A stretch of DNA of 64,000 bases, from the NCBI RefSeq assembly GCF_007994075.1, contig NZ_VIWU01000001.1, forward strand, positions 5,642,001 through 5,706,000, written 5' to 3'. The stretch is from Pseudonocardia hierapolitana (GTDB taxonomy: Bacteria > Actinomycetota > Actinomycetes > Mycobacteriales > Pseudonocardiaceae). This document shows, piece by piece, positions 33,572-42,505 of this stretch (position 1 is its first letter; each line of letters starts with the position of its first letter). Both the position numbers and the translations under genes were made by a program. Under the pieces are notes generated by a model. The model did no database searches. It had not been told where the DNA came from and saw only the letters and a list, made by a program, of their open reading frames with translations.

Positions 33572-34213
33572 TCACGACCGGGCGCCGTCGAGGCTGAACA
33601 TCCGGGCCGCGGCCTCGACGACCGCCTCCCACAGCTCGGCCTTCCTCTCCAGCGGCAGCGACGGGCGGATCCACAACGCCGACTGGTTGAGCACGCCGTG
33701 CAGGCACTGCAGCGCCACGTCCGGGTTCGGGCAGTCGAACTCACCCGTGGCGATCCCGGCCTCGACCACGCGCCGGAAGATCGCGTCGTGACGGCGCCGG
33801 CTCTCCTTGATGATCTCCTGGAACGATGCAGGCCAGGTCGTCGGCCACGAGAACACGGTGGCCACCTCCGGGGCCGTGTCGGTGAGGATGCGGACCTGCT
33901 CCCGGATCAGGGTGCGGATCTGTTCCAGGTGGCTGCGGTCGCGGACCCGGTCCAGCTCCTGCTCCAGGCGCCGGTTGACCTCGACCGTCAGGCCCTCGAT
34001 CACCGCGGCGACCAGCTCGTCCTTGCCGGAGAAGTAGTGGTAGAGCGTGGCCTTGGCGATGTCGGTCCGCTCGGCGACGTCCTCCAGGTTCATCCCCTGG
34101 TACCCGTGCTCGGACAGCAGCGCCGTCGCGGTGCGCACGATCTCGGCCTTGCGCCGGTCCCGGCGGCGCTCCACCCGGCTGCTCGCGCGGGCAGTCGTCG
34201 CTGGCTCAGCCAC
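33572..34213 (-). CDS. TetR/AcrR family transcriptional regulator
   Basis: A 213-residue regulator. The DNA-binding domain (about residues 20-66, KAEIVRTATALLSEHGYQGM, DIAKATLYHYFSGKDELV) is followed by a helical effector domain with the TetR_C-type region EQVRILTDTAPEVATVFSWP. The GTG at 34213 has GGGAG eleven bases upstream; longer in-frame extensions are poorly conserved. It abuts the SDR gene tail to tail and probably controls the SDR/crotonase pair. Effector ligands of such KstR-like proteins are often acyl-CoAs; that is inference. Confidence 0.87.
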   Translation of the reverse strand: MAEPATTARASSRVERRRDRRKAEIVRTATALLSEHGYQGMNLEDVAERTDIAKATLYHYFSGKDELVAAVIEGLTVEVNRRLEQELDRVRDRSHLEQIRTLIREQVRILTDTAPEVATVFSWPTTWPASFQEIIKESRRRHDAIFRRVVEAGIATGEFDCPNPDVALQCLHGVLNQSALWIRPSLPLERKAELWEAVVEAAARMFSLDGARS

Positions 34214-34254
34214 TGATCGTCGCTCCCGTCGAAGTACCCGGTCCGCGACGGAGT

Positions 34255-34665
34255 CTAGGTGAGCCGACCAGCGGGACCGTTCTTCGACCCGGCGATCGGT
34301 CCACGCCGGTGGATGCGCCGGGAGCGGGCGAGCGCCAGCCCGGCGAGGACCACGCCGACCAGCCCGAGTACCACGGCGATGACGGCCCCGGCCAGCCCGT
34401 TGCCGGTACCGAGACCGCCTGCGGCGTTGGCCCCGTGCACGCCGCCGACGACCACGCCGATCAGGCCCATGACCAGCGCGGTGATCGGCACGGCTCGGCG
34501 GTCGCCGGGGCGGGCCAGTGCCCATCCGCCGACGACCACGCCGGCCAACGCCAGCACGGCGGCCGAGGTGGGCACGGTTCGCCCGACGCCGAGTACGTAA
34601 CCGCCTGCGGCGACGGTGGCGTGCGCGGTCTCGGGTGCGGAGAGGAGGAGGTGCACGGACGACAT
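34255..34665 (-). CDS. Small multi-span membrane protein of unknown function
   Basis: A 136-residue protein with four hydrophobic segments: VHLLLSAPETAHATVAAGGY (partly), VLALAGVVVGGWALA, VPITALVMGLIGVVVGGVHG and LAGAVIAVVLGLVGVVLAGL. A basic C-terminal tail follows (RSRRIHRRGPIAGSKNG). It looks like the DUF6223-type family, but I am not certain. The ATG at 34665 has AAGGAA upstream. It is divergent from the sensor kinase gene and may be a target or partner of that system. Confidence 0.65.
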   Translation of the reverse strand: MSSVHLLLSAPETAHATVAAGGYVLGVGRTVPTSAAVLALAGVVVGGWALARPGDRRAVPITALVMGLIGVVVGGVHGANAAGGLGTGNGLAGAVIAVVLGLVGVVLAGLALARSRRIHRRGPIAGSKNGPAGRLT

Positions 34666-34865
34666 CGGCGGTTCCTTCCGTCGAGGCGGGTGTCGGCGTC
34701 GATGCTGACCGCCGGGCGGGGGCCCGCGCGTCGGACGACGGATGTGTTTCCCGGCTGATCCGCTGGGCGTACGGTCAGCCGCCGGTGGTAGTCCGAAGAC
34801 ACCACACCGCGTGGATGCGCGCTCGCGGCAGGCCACGCACCATGGGCCCGGCCGAGGGCGGGAGG

Positions 34866-36029
34866 ATGGTCGACAGCATGCCTGTGGTGGTGGATCGCGG
34901 TGCGCCGACGCCGTTCGTGGTCGACGCGATACTCGGCGGCTGCGTGGCGCTCGGGCTCGTCGCCGCCACCCTCGTCGAGGGCCGCCCGGTGGACGCCGGC
35001 GCGATCGCGCTGCTCGTGGCCGTCGCCGCCGCGCTCGCCCTGCGCCGCCGCTTTCCGGTCGCGGTGCTCGTCGTGCTGAACGCGATCACCATCGTCTGGT
35101 ACCTCGGTGCCCGTCCCGGCCTGCTGATCACGCTCGCGCCGATGATCGGCTGCTACACCCTCGCGGCCGACCGGGGGTGGCGGTGGGGCCTCGCAGGCGC
35201 CGTCGTCACGGCGCTGATCCAGATCCTCGCGATCCGCGTGGTGCTCGGCGACACCGAGACCGCGGGCGTTGTCCCCATCGCGGTGCTGCTGGCGGCCACC
35301 GCGGCCAGCGCAGGCACGGCCGTGGGCTACTACCGGGCGCTCCTCTCGGCCACCCGCGCCGAGCTCGCCCGGGAGACCCGGACCCGAGAGGAGCGGGCAC
35401 GCCGGCTCGCGGCCGAGGAACGGCTGCGCATCGCACGCGAGCTGCACGACGTCTTCGGGCACGCCATGGCCGCCATCAGCGTGCAGGCCGGAGTCGGTCT
35501 GCACGTCATCGACCGACGCCCCGGGCAGGCGCGCGAGGCCCTCGCCGCGATCAAGGAGGTCTGCGACGACGGCCTCACCGACGTCAAGACCATCCTCGGC
35601 ATCCTGCGCTCCGACACCGCGGGCGAGGAACCGCGTGCGCCGCGAGGCGGGCTCGACCGGGTCGGCGAGCTGGTCGGCACGGCGGAGGCCGCGGGCCTGC
35701 GGGTGGAGCTGCGCGTCGACGGCGATCCGCGGCCGCTGCCGGCCCCGGTCGACATGGCCGCCTACCGGATCATCCAGGAGTCGCTGACCAACGTGTTGCG
35801 CCATGCCGAGGCGCGAACCGTCCGGCTCACGCTGGAGCACGAGCCGTCCCGGCTGTCGGTCCGGATCCGCGACGACGGGGTCGGCGCCGGCGCGGACACC
35901 TCCCGCGGGCACGGCATCGACGGGATGCGCGAACGCGCACGCGCCCTGTCCGGGCACCTCACCGCGGCCCCGCATCCCGACGGCGGCTTCGAGGTGCACG
36001 CCGAGCTGCCCATCGCGAACCCGCGATGA
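34866..36029 (+). CDS. Sensor histidine kinase (NarL-system type, HisKA_3)
   Basis: A membrane histidine kinase of about 387 residues. The first 165 residues hold five or six hydrophobic helices (AILGGCVALGLVAATLVEG, AIALLVAVAAALAL and others), so sensing is probably in or at the membrane. A HisKA_3 dimerisation box follows, RIARELHDVFGHAMAAISVQ, with the phospho-accepting His near residue 194, and a HATPase_c domain with RIIQESLTNVLRHA (N box) and DDGVGAG, GHGIDGMRERARAL. The ATG at 34866 or 34878 may be the start. It overlaps the response regulator gene by four bases. Confidence 0.9.
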   Translation: MVDSMPVVVDRGAPTPFVVDAILGGCVALGLVAATLVEGRPVDAGAIALLVAVAAALALRRRFPVAVLVVLNAITIVWYLGARPGLLITLAPMIGCYTLAADRGWRWGLAGAVVTALIQILAIRVVLGDTETAGVVPIAVLLAATAASAGTAVGYYRALLSATRAELARETRTREERARRLAAEERLRIARELHDVFGHAMAAISVQAGVGLHVIDRRPGQAREALAAIKEVCDDGLTDVKTILGILRSDTAGEEPRAPRGGLDRVGELVGTAEAAGLRVELRVDGDPRPLPAPVDMAAYRIIQESLTNVLRHAEARTVRLTLEHEPSRLSVRIRDDGVGAGADTSRGHGIDGMRERARALSGHLTAAPHPDGGFEVHAELPIANPR

Positions 36030-36718
36030 TGGCCGGTGTGAGCGAACCGATCCGCGTGCTCATCGCGGACGACGAGGCCCTGGTCCGAGGCGGCTTCCGG
36101 GTGCTCATCGAGACCGAGCCCGGCATGGTCGTGGTCGGCGAGGCCGCCGACGGGGCCACCGCGGTGGCCCTGACCCGCCAGACCCGCCCCGACGTCGTGC
36201 TGATGGACATCAGGATGCCAGGGGTCGACGGACTGCGGGCCACCCACGAGATCGCAGCGGACCCCGACCTCGCCGGTGTCCACGTGCTCATCCTCACCAC
36301 CTTCGACCACGACGAGTACGTCGTCGAAGCGCTCGGTGCCGGAGCCGCCGGCTTCCTGATCAAGAACACCGAGCCGGTCCAGCTGCTGCGCGGCATCCGC
36401 GTGGTCGCAGGCGGCGAGGCACTCCTGTCGCCCGGGCTGACCCGCCGGTTGATCGCCCGGCTCGCCGAGGCGAGCACGACCCCGCGCCTGAATGCCGACG
36501 CTCTTGCCCAGCTGACCGCCCGGGAGAAGGAGATCGTGGGACTCGTCGCCCACGGGCTGAGCAACGCCGACATCGCCGCCGCGCTCACGATCAGCCACGC
36601 CACCGCGAAGACCCACGTCAGCCGCGCGATGGCCAAACTCGGCGCCCGCGACCGCGCACAGCTGGTCGCCATGGCCTACCGGTTCCGCCTCGTCGAACCA
36701 CCGGACCCGGGCCCCTGA
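36026..36718 (+). CDS. NarL/FixJ-type response regulator with LuxR HTH
   Basis: The cognate regulator of the upstream kinase, 230 residues. The receiver domain has acidic residues near 15-17, phospho-acceptor Asp61 in VVLMDIRMPG, Thr in ILTTFDHDEYV and Lys in FLIKN. The C-terminal GerE/LuxR helix-turn-helix (LTAREKEIVGLVAHGLSNAD, TISHATAKTHVSRAMAKLGA) spans about residues 160-220. It starts at ATG 36026 in an ATGA overlap. The last 43 bases overlap the convergent DUF3040 gene. Targets may include the small membrane protein gene upstream of the kinase. Confidence 0.92.
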   Translation: MMAGVSEPIRVLIADDEALVRGGFRVLIETEPGMVVVGEAADGATAVALTRQTRPDVVLMDIRMPGVDGLRATHEIAADPDLAGVHVLILTTFDHDEYVVEALGAGAAGFLIKNTEPVQLLRGIRVVAGGEALLSPGLTRRLIARLAEASTTPRLNADALAQLTAREKEIVGLVAHGLSNADIAAALTISHATAKTHVSRAMAKLGARDRAQLVAMAYRFRLVEPPDPGP

Positions 36719-36960
36719 CCGGGCCGCAGGGCCCACCCGAGAACGGCGCCGCTCACCAGGAGCGCAGCGGTCAGCAGGAGCAGGCCGTCTCCCAGTACGA
36801 ATCCCAGCAGCGTGAACGGGACGGCGATCCATCCGGCGTAGTGGCCGATCCGGCTCCAACGGCTCTTCCCGTACGTGCGGAGCAGTTCGGCCAGTCTCGG
36901 GTCCTCGACGGCCAGGTTCCTCTCGATGGCGCGCAGCGCGCGGTGCTCCTGGCGGTTCAT
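36676..36960 (-). CDS. DUF3040-type two-helix membrane protein
   Basis: A 94-residue protein with the N-terminal signature RQEHRALRAIERNLAVEDPRLAELL seen in actinobacterial DUF3040 proteins, followed by two membrane helices (YAGWIAVPFTLLGFVLGDGL and LLLTAALLVSGAVLGWAL). The ATG at 36960 defines the start; longer in-frame extensions are not conserved. The function of the family is unknown. It converges with, and overlaps, the response regulator gene by 43 bases, and lies just after the sigma factor gene on the same strand. Confidence 0.75.
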   Translation of the reverse strand: MNRQEHRALRAIERNLAVEDPRLAELLRTYGKSRWSRIGHYAGWIAVPFTLLGFVLGDGLLLLTAALLVSGAVLGWALRPGQGPGSGGSTRRNR

Positions 36961-37097
36961 GGTCCGGCGTTCCTCTCGGGATCGTTCCTGGGTCCGTTCT
37001 CGCGGCCGTGGGCGGCATCGACCAGACGTGCCTCGTCGTCGAGAAGACCCCACGGTGCCGTACTCGGGGATTCCTGCATGACGTTCTCGTCGGTCGG

Positions 37098-37745
37098 TCA
37101 CGCCACTGCACGGCCGCGCCCGGACGGAGGCAGGGCGTCAGCGGCGAGCAGTTGTTCCAGGCGCGCCACGGCGCCGGCCTGAGCGGCGTCGAGGAAGGCC
37201 CGCAGCAACCGGTCACGAGCCACCTGGTGAACGGGCGCATGCCGGGCCTCGGTGAGGTGCATCCGGGCCCGTCGCCCGAGCTGTCGCGCGTTGGCCTCGC
37301 TGATCCCGAGCGCCTCCGCGATGTCGCGGAACGGGTAGTCGAACGCCTCCCGGAGTACGAAGACGGCACGTTCGATCGGTGACAGCCGCTCGAGCAGGAG
37401 CAGGACCCCCTGCTCCAGGTCGGCCGACCGCTCGGCAGCCACCGTCGGGTCCTCGGCGGTCAAGGCTCGCGCCGGGAACCAGCTGTCGACGGAGACCTCG
37501 CGGCGCGCGCGTGCGGAGACGGCGACGTTGAGCGCGAGCCGCGTCGTGATCTTCACGAGGAACGCGACCCGGTCGTGCACCTGTGCTCGGTCTGCGCCCT
37601 GCCAACGCACCCAGACGTCCTGGACGACGTCCTCGGCGTCGGCCACCCGGCCGAGCAGCCGGTACGCGATCCCGAACAGACGTGGACGGACGCTCTGGAA
37701 GTCCGCTGCTTCCTCGGCCGTTGCGGACGCGATGTCGATGGGCAT
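37098..37745 (-). CDS. ECF sigma factor, SigJ/ECF41-like, with truncated SnoaL extension
   Basis: An RNA polymerase sigma factor of 215 residues. Region 2 (SVRPRLFGIAYRLLGRVADA, EDVVQDVWVRWQGAD) spans about residues 16-80, a linker holds VDSWFPARAL (compare the WLPEP hallmark of ECF41), and region 4 (LLLLERLSPIERAVFVLREA, DIAEALGISEANARQLGRRA) spans about 110-175. ECF41 proteins are normally near 290-300 residues with an NTF2/SnoaL C-terminal domain that tunes activity. Here only its first 30 or so residues remain (LRAFLDAAQAGAVARLEQLL) before the frame ends. No anti-sigma gene is adjacent. It is the best candidate to read the seven repeated promoters at 44-63 kb. Confidence 0.87.
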   Translation of the reverse strand: MPIDIASATAEEAADFQSVRPRLFGIAYRLLGRVADAEDVVQDVWVRWQGADRAQVHDRVAFLVKITTRLALNVAVSARARREVSVDSWFPARALTAEDPTVAAERSADLEQGVLLLLERLSPIERAVFVLREAFDYPFRDIAEALGISEANARQLGRRARMHLTEARHAPVHQVARDRLLRAFLDAAQAGAVARLEQLLAADALPPSGRGRAVA

Positions 37746-37927
37746 GGGACCACCGTCGTCCGGCCCGGGGCCCGGTCGCGCCCTTGGTAACCCCGGGTGT
37801 GCCCCTGGGGGCGGGGCCAGGGTCCCCGGGTCAGGTGTGCCCGTCGCCGGGCCTGCTGTGGCGGGAGGTAGCCCGGACGGGCTCGGCGGCCGCAACGAGC
37901 CCCTCGGGGACGTGGACGTCCCGGGTG

Positions 37928-40666
37928 CTACGGCGTCGGGAGGGCCTCGGACAGCTCCTTGCGGGAGCTGACGCCGAGCTTGGTGAACACCTTCCGCAGG
38001 TGCCACTCGACGGTGCGGGGGCTGATGAACAGCTGGGCGCCGATCTCCGAGTTCGTGTGCCGGTGCGCGGCGAGCCGGGCGATCTGCGCCTCCTGCGCGG
38101 TGAGCTCGTCACGGGTGTGGGCAGTGCGTCTGCGTGCCGTCTCGCCGGTGGCGAGCAGCTCGCGGCGGGCCCGGTCGGCGAACCCCTCGGCGCCCATCGC
38201 GATGAAGAGCTCGTGAGCAGCCCGCAGCTGCTCGCGTGCGTCGAGGCGTCGGCCTTCTCGGCGGAGCCATTCGCCGTGGAGCAGCCTGGCCCGGGCGAGC
38301 TCGCCCCGGACCCGGGTTCGGCTCAGCCGCTCGATCGCCTCCTGGTAGAGCCGCCCGGCGGCTTCGCCATCGCTCAGCAGCGCGCGTGAGCGCGCCTCCA
38401 CACCGAGCGCCCAGTCGCTGCCGCTGGCCCGGGTCATCGCGGAGAGCTGCTCGAGGGCCTCGGCCGCATCCTCGACGGCGCCGGTACGGGCCGCCGACTC
38501 CACCAGCTCGGCCAACCCCCAGTTCGCCGCGCACAGCTCGGTGGGGAACAAGCCGGCCTGGCGAGCCGCGTCCAGGGCGTCCTCATACCGGCCCAGCCCG
38601 TTGAGGAGCAACGCGCTCGTCCAGTGCCCGATGGTCACCGCGATCCCCTCACCGCGGGCCACGGCCTCGTTCATGCTGGTTTCGATCAGGGCGCGCGCCT
38701 GCTCTTCGCGCCCGCGCCACGCGGCGAGCGCCATGGCTCCGCATGGAGCCAGACTGCTTCCGGTCGCCTCCCCCACCGCGTTCGCCTCGTCGATGAGGGG
38801 TGCGGCCTCCGTCAGCTCGCCGGCGAAGACCTGCGCCATGACGCGCGAGTTGAGCGCGAGGAGGAGCTCGCCGAGGGCACCGGCCTCCCGAGCGAGACTC
38901 ACGTGGCGGGCGGAGAGAACCTGCCAGCACTCGTCGTCCCAGACGTCCACCGAGATGATCGACGCGAGCCAGAGCCAGCGGAGTCCCTCCGACACCGAGA
39001 GGTCCTCGGCGGAGAACGCCTGCAGCGCTCGCCGGGCCAGCGGCATCGCCGCCGAGTAGCCATCGGTGAACAGCGAGGCCAGTCCTTCCAGCAGCACGTC
39101 GCCCTTGCGCGTTCCGTCCGCATGGGTGCGCGGAACCGCTCGCGCCACGTGGACGGTGTTGGCCGTGCCCGCGAGGCGGCCGGCGAACATCGCAGCGGAG
39201 AAGGCGTCCAGGTACGTGTCGCGGGCCAGTTCGGCGTCCAGCGACTCGAGCCGCTCGGCTGCGGCGAGCAGCAGGGGAGGGGCTTCGTTGCCGCGGTTCG
39301 ATGCGAATGCGACCTGGGCGCGCAGCCGATCGGCCCGTGCCCGCCCGAGCTCGTCGAGCGGGCCCGCCTCGGCGACTGCGAGCAGGTTCCGAGCCACGTC
39401 GAACTCGCCGGCGTGCAGCTTGGCCTGCGCCGCGGCCAGGATGCGGCCCGTCCGCCGCGCCTCGTCAGGGGTGAGCTCGGCCGCCCGATCGAGGAAGGCT
39501 GCAGCCGCCGCGAACCCGCCGCGCGAACGGGCACGGTCGGCCGAGCGCTCGAGCTCGGCGGCGACCTCCTCGTCCGGCTCGGCGCTCGCCTGGGCGCGGT
39601 GCCACGCCCGGCGGTCGGGATCGAGCTCGGTCACCTCCGCGAGCGCGCCGTGCACATCCTGCAGGTCGTGCACCTCGGCTGCACGCCATGCGGCCGAGCG
39701 CACGAGCGGATGGTGGAACCGTACGCGCGTGCCGAGATCGATCAGGCCGTCCGTCTCCGCCGGAACCGCCGCGTCAGGCTTGATCCCGAGCAGTTCGACC
39801 GCGCGCCAGAGCACGATGACGTCCCCGACCGGCTCCACCGCAGCCGCGAGGAGGAGCTTCCTGGTGTCTGCGGGAAGCGGCCGGAGCCTCCGGACGAACT
39901 CCTCTTCCACGCGGCTGGCCAGCGGCATCGTGTGCGCGAGCCCGAACCCGAACGCGAGCTCTGCAGGTGTGCGCCCGCGCGGCAGCTCCAGGAGCGCCAG
40001 CGGGTTGCCCCGCGCCTCGGCGACGATCTCGTCGAGTACCGCGGCATCGAGCGGGCCGCGCAGTGCCGTCCTGAGCACCGCGCGGGAGTCGGCGTCGTTC
40101 AGGCCGGTGACCTGCATCTCCGGGACCTGCCGGAACGTCTGGTCCTCGCCGACCGTCCGGGTGGCGAACACCAGCGCGACCGGCTCCGCCAGCAGACGCC
40201 GGGCCACGAAGGTGAGAGTGTGTGCCGAGGCCTGGTCGAGCCACTGGGCGTCGTCGACGAGGCAGACCAGGGGTTGCTCCTCCGCGACGTCCGACAGCAG
40301 GCTCAGGGTCGCCAGGCTGATCAGGAAGCGGTCCGGGGGGTTGCCGCTGCGCAAGCCGAACGCGGTGCCGAGCGCGTCACGCTGAGGGCCGGGAAGCCGC
40401 TCGAGCCGGTCGAGGAACGGTGCGCAGAGCTGGTGGAGCCCGGCGAAAGGGAGCTCCATCTCGAGTTCCACGCCCGCGGCGCGCGCGATGCGGCACCCCT
40501 CGGCGCGGCTCGCGAGGTGTTCCAGCAACGCGGTCTTGCCGATCCCGGCTTCGCCGCGCAGGACGAGCACGCGACTCCGTCCCTCGCGGGCACCCGCCAG
40601 TAGCTGATCCAGCTCGCGGCATTCACGGCGGCGCCCGCGCAGACCCTGCGGACCGCTGCTCGACAT
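37928..40666 (-). CDS. LAL-type LuxR transcriptional regulator (AAA ATPase), copy 1
   Basis: A large regulator of 912 residues. The N-terminal AAA/STAND ATPase has Walker A LRGEAGIGKTALLEHL near residue 38 and a Walker B-like PLVCLVDDAQWLDQ near 133. A long helical repeat region (tetratricopeptide-like, about 370-830) follows, then a C-terminal LuxR helix-turn-helix (ELTAQEAQIARLAAHRHTNS, SPRTVEWHLRKVFTKLGVSS). It is paralogous along its whole length to the protein at 60470-63232 but oriented oppositely, and the two flank the stress block. Such regulators respond to small ligands or protein partners; its targets are unknown. Confidence 0.9.
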   Translation of the reverse strand: MSSSGPQGLRGRRRECRELDQLLAGAREGRSRVLVLRGEAGIGKTALLEHLASRAEGCRIARAAGVELEMELPFAGLHQLCAPFLDRLERLPGPQRDALGTAFGLRSGNPPDRFLISLATLSLLSDVAEEQPLVCLVDDAQWLDQASAHTLTFVARRLLAEPVALVFATRTVGEDQTFRQVPEMQVTGLNDADSRAVLRTALRGPLDAAVLDEIVAEARGNPLALLELPRGRTPAELAFGFGLAHTMPLASRVEEEFVRRLRPLPADTRKLLLAAAVEPVGDVIVLWRAVELLGIKPDAAVPAETDGLIDLGTRVRFHHPLVRSAAWRAAEVHDLQDVHGALAEVTELDPDRRAWHRAQASAEPDEEVAAELERSADRARSRGGFAAAAAFLDRAAELTPDEARRTGRILAAAQAKLHAGEFDVARNLLAVAEAGPLDELGRARADRLRAQVAFASNRGNEAPPLLLAAAERLESLDAELARDTYLDAFSAAMFAGRLAGTANTVHVARAVPRTHADGTRKGDVLLEGLASLFTDGYSAAMPLARRALQAFSAEDLSVSEGLRWLWLASIISVDVWDDECWQVLSARHVSLAREAGALGELLLALNSRVMAQVFAGELTEAAPLIDEANAVGEATGSSLAPCGAMALAAWRGREEQARALIETSMNEAVARGEGIAVTIGHWTSALLLNGLGRYEDALDAARQAGLFPTELCAANWGLAELVESAARTGAVEDAAEALEQLSAMTRASGSDWALGVEARSRALLSDGEAAGRLYQEAIERLSRTRVRGELARARLLHGEWLRREGRRLDAREQLRAAHELFIAMGAEGFADRARRELLATGETARRRTAHTRDELTAQEAQIARLAAHRHTNSEIGAQLFISPRTVEWHLRKVFTKLGVSSRKELSEALPTP

Positions 40667-40774
40667 CCCCCACCGCCGCTGCTCGAAAGGGCTTTCAGTC
40701 TATCGACCAGGCCATCCGGGGCGGCCAGACGCCGATCGGGCCAAGGATCATGGGCGTTCGTCGTAGAACGATGG

Positions 40775-42505
40775 TCACTCGACGAGCTTGCCGATGCTCG
40801 AGACCTCCCTGATGAGCGCGGCGATCTCGACCGGTGTCTCCGCCACCGGCTCCCTGACGACTTGCCCCGGCCCCGACCAGACCAGGTTGACTCGCAGCGA
40901 CTCGTCCACGTCCGGGAAGTCGGAGCGGTTGTGGCAACCGCGGGTCTCGCGGCGCTCGAGTGCCGCTTCCACCGTCGCGCGCGCGGCGACGAGCGAGGAG
41001 CGCAGATCGAACGCGTGAGCCAGGTCCTGGAAGCCGGCCAGGTCGGGATGCACCCCGATGCTCTTCTCGGCGGTCTCGATGTCCCCCAGGCGTGCGAGGC
41101 CCTCCCGCAGTCCGGTCTCGTCGCGCACCACGCCCGCGTGCTCGGTCATGATGTCGCGGAGCGCGCGCTGCAGGGAGCGCACGTTCTCCGGCCCGTCTGC
41201 GGCGAGCACCTGGTCCACCTCGTCACGCGCCTGCGCCACGGCGGCGGCGCTGCGCGGTTGCGCATCGAGGTCGGCGGAGTAGTCCGCGGCGGCGTCGCCG
41301 ACGATCCGACCGTAGACGAGCAGCTCGATCAGGGAGTTGCCGCCGAGGCGGTTGGCCCCGTGCAGCCCGCTGGCGGCCTCGCCGACGGCGTACAGGCCGG
41401 CGATCCCGGTGCCGTGGTCCTCCGGCCGCACCCAGACCCCGCCCATCGAGTAATGGGCGGTGGGCGCGATCTCGATCGGCGTGGTGGTGATGTCGAGCAT
41501 CTGCAGCTCGATCAGGGTCTGGTAGACGCGGGGGAGCCGCTGCATGATCGTGTCCCGGGGCAGGTGGGAGACGTCGAGCCACACGCCGCCGTCCGGGGTG
41601 CCCCGGCCCTCCTTGATCTCGGTGTAGGCCGCGAGGGCGACCCGGTCCCGGGTGGAGAGCTCCATCCGGACGGGGTCGTAGCGCACCATGAACCGCTCGC
41701 CGAGCCGGTTGCGCAGCACGCCGCCCTCGCCGCGGGCCGCCTCCGACACGAGCGTGCCGGCGGCGTTCTCGGGCCCGAGCAGGCCCGACGGGTGGAACTG
41801 CACGAGCTCGGGATCCCGGATGCGCGCTCCCGCGGTGACGGCGAGCCGGAACGCGTCGCCCGTGTTCTCGTCGCGTCGCGAGGAGGTGCGCCGCCAGATC
41901 CGGGTGTGGCCGCCCGCGGCCAGGATCACCGCGTCGGCGTGGACCACGTACCGGGTGCCGTCTCCGATGTCGAACCCGTAGGCGCCGAACACCACGCCGT
42001 GCCGCGTCAGGATCCGCGTGACGTACATCGTGTCGATGATCGCAACGTCGAGCTGCCGGGCGCGGTTCACCAGGGTGCGCTGGATCTCCAGGCCGGTGTA
42101 GTCCCCCGCGAAGGCGGTCCGCCGGAACGTGTGCGCGCCGAAGTACCGCTGCGAGATGCGGCCGTCCGCCTCGCGCGCGAACGGCATGCCCCAGCGGTCC
42201 AGGTCGGCGATGCTGCGGGCCGCGCCCTCGGTGACGATCCGAACGGTGGTCGGGTCCGCGAGGAAGTAGCTCTCCTTGAGCGTGTCCGCCGCGTGCTGCT
42301 GCCAGGAGTCCCCGGGATCCATGGTGCCGAGGGCGGCGTTGATGCCTCCCGCGGCGAGGGTGGTGTGCGCGTCGGCACTCGGCCGCTTGCCCACCACGAG
42401 GACGTCGGTGCCCCGCTCGGCCAGTTGGATGGCGGCCCGTAGGCCGGAGCCACCGGTCCCGATGATCAGGACGGAGGTCGCGAGCCGCCGCTCCGGCGCG
42501 CTCAT
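40775..42505 (-). CDS. FAD-binding fumarate reductase/L-aspartate oxidase-like flavoprotein
   Basis: A 576-residue flavoprotein of the SdhA/FrdA/NadB superfamily. The FAD motif LIIGTGGSGLRAAIQLAERG is near residue 14, the FAD-linked HTTLAAGGINAALG near 48, the active-site LVQFHPSGLLGPE near 240, and LHGANRLGGNSLIELLVYGR near 390; the helical C-terminal domain ends the protein. There is no iron-sulfur partner gene here, so it may use a soluble donor or act as an oxidase. ATG 42505 overlaps the LtrA stop by four bases, making it the third gene of a cupin-LtrA-flavoprotein operon under candidate promoter 1. Confidence 0.87.
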   Translation of the reverse strand: MSAPERRLATSVLIIGTGGSGLRAAIQLAERGTDVLVVGKRPSADAHTTLAAGGINAALGTMDPGDSWQQHAADTLKESYFLADPTTVRIVTEGAARSIADLDRWGMPFAREADGRISQRYFGAHTFRRTAFAGDYTGLEIQRTLVNRARQLDVAIIDTMYVTRILTRHGVVFGAYGFDIGDGTRYVVHADAVILAAGGHTRIWRRTSSRRDENTGDAFRLAVTAGARIRDPELVQFHPSGLLGPENAAGTLVSEAARGEGGVLRNRLGERFMVRYDPVRMELSTRDRVALAAYTEIKEGRGTPDGGVWLDVSHLPRDTIMQRLPRVYQTLIELQMLDITTTPIEIAPTAHYSMGGVWVRPEDHGTGIAGLYAVGEAASGLHGANRLGGNSLIELLVYGRIVGDAAADYSADLDAQPRSAAAVAQARDEVDQVLAADGPENVRSLQRALRDIMTEHAGVVRDETGLREGLARLGDIETAEKSIGVHPDLAGFQDLAHAFDLRSSLVAARATVEAALERRETRGCHNRSDFPDVDESLRVNLVWSGPGQVVREPVAETPVEIAALIREVSSIGKLVE

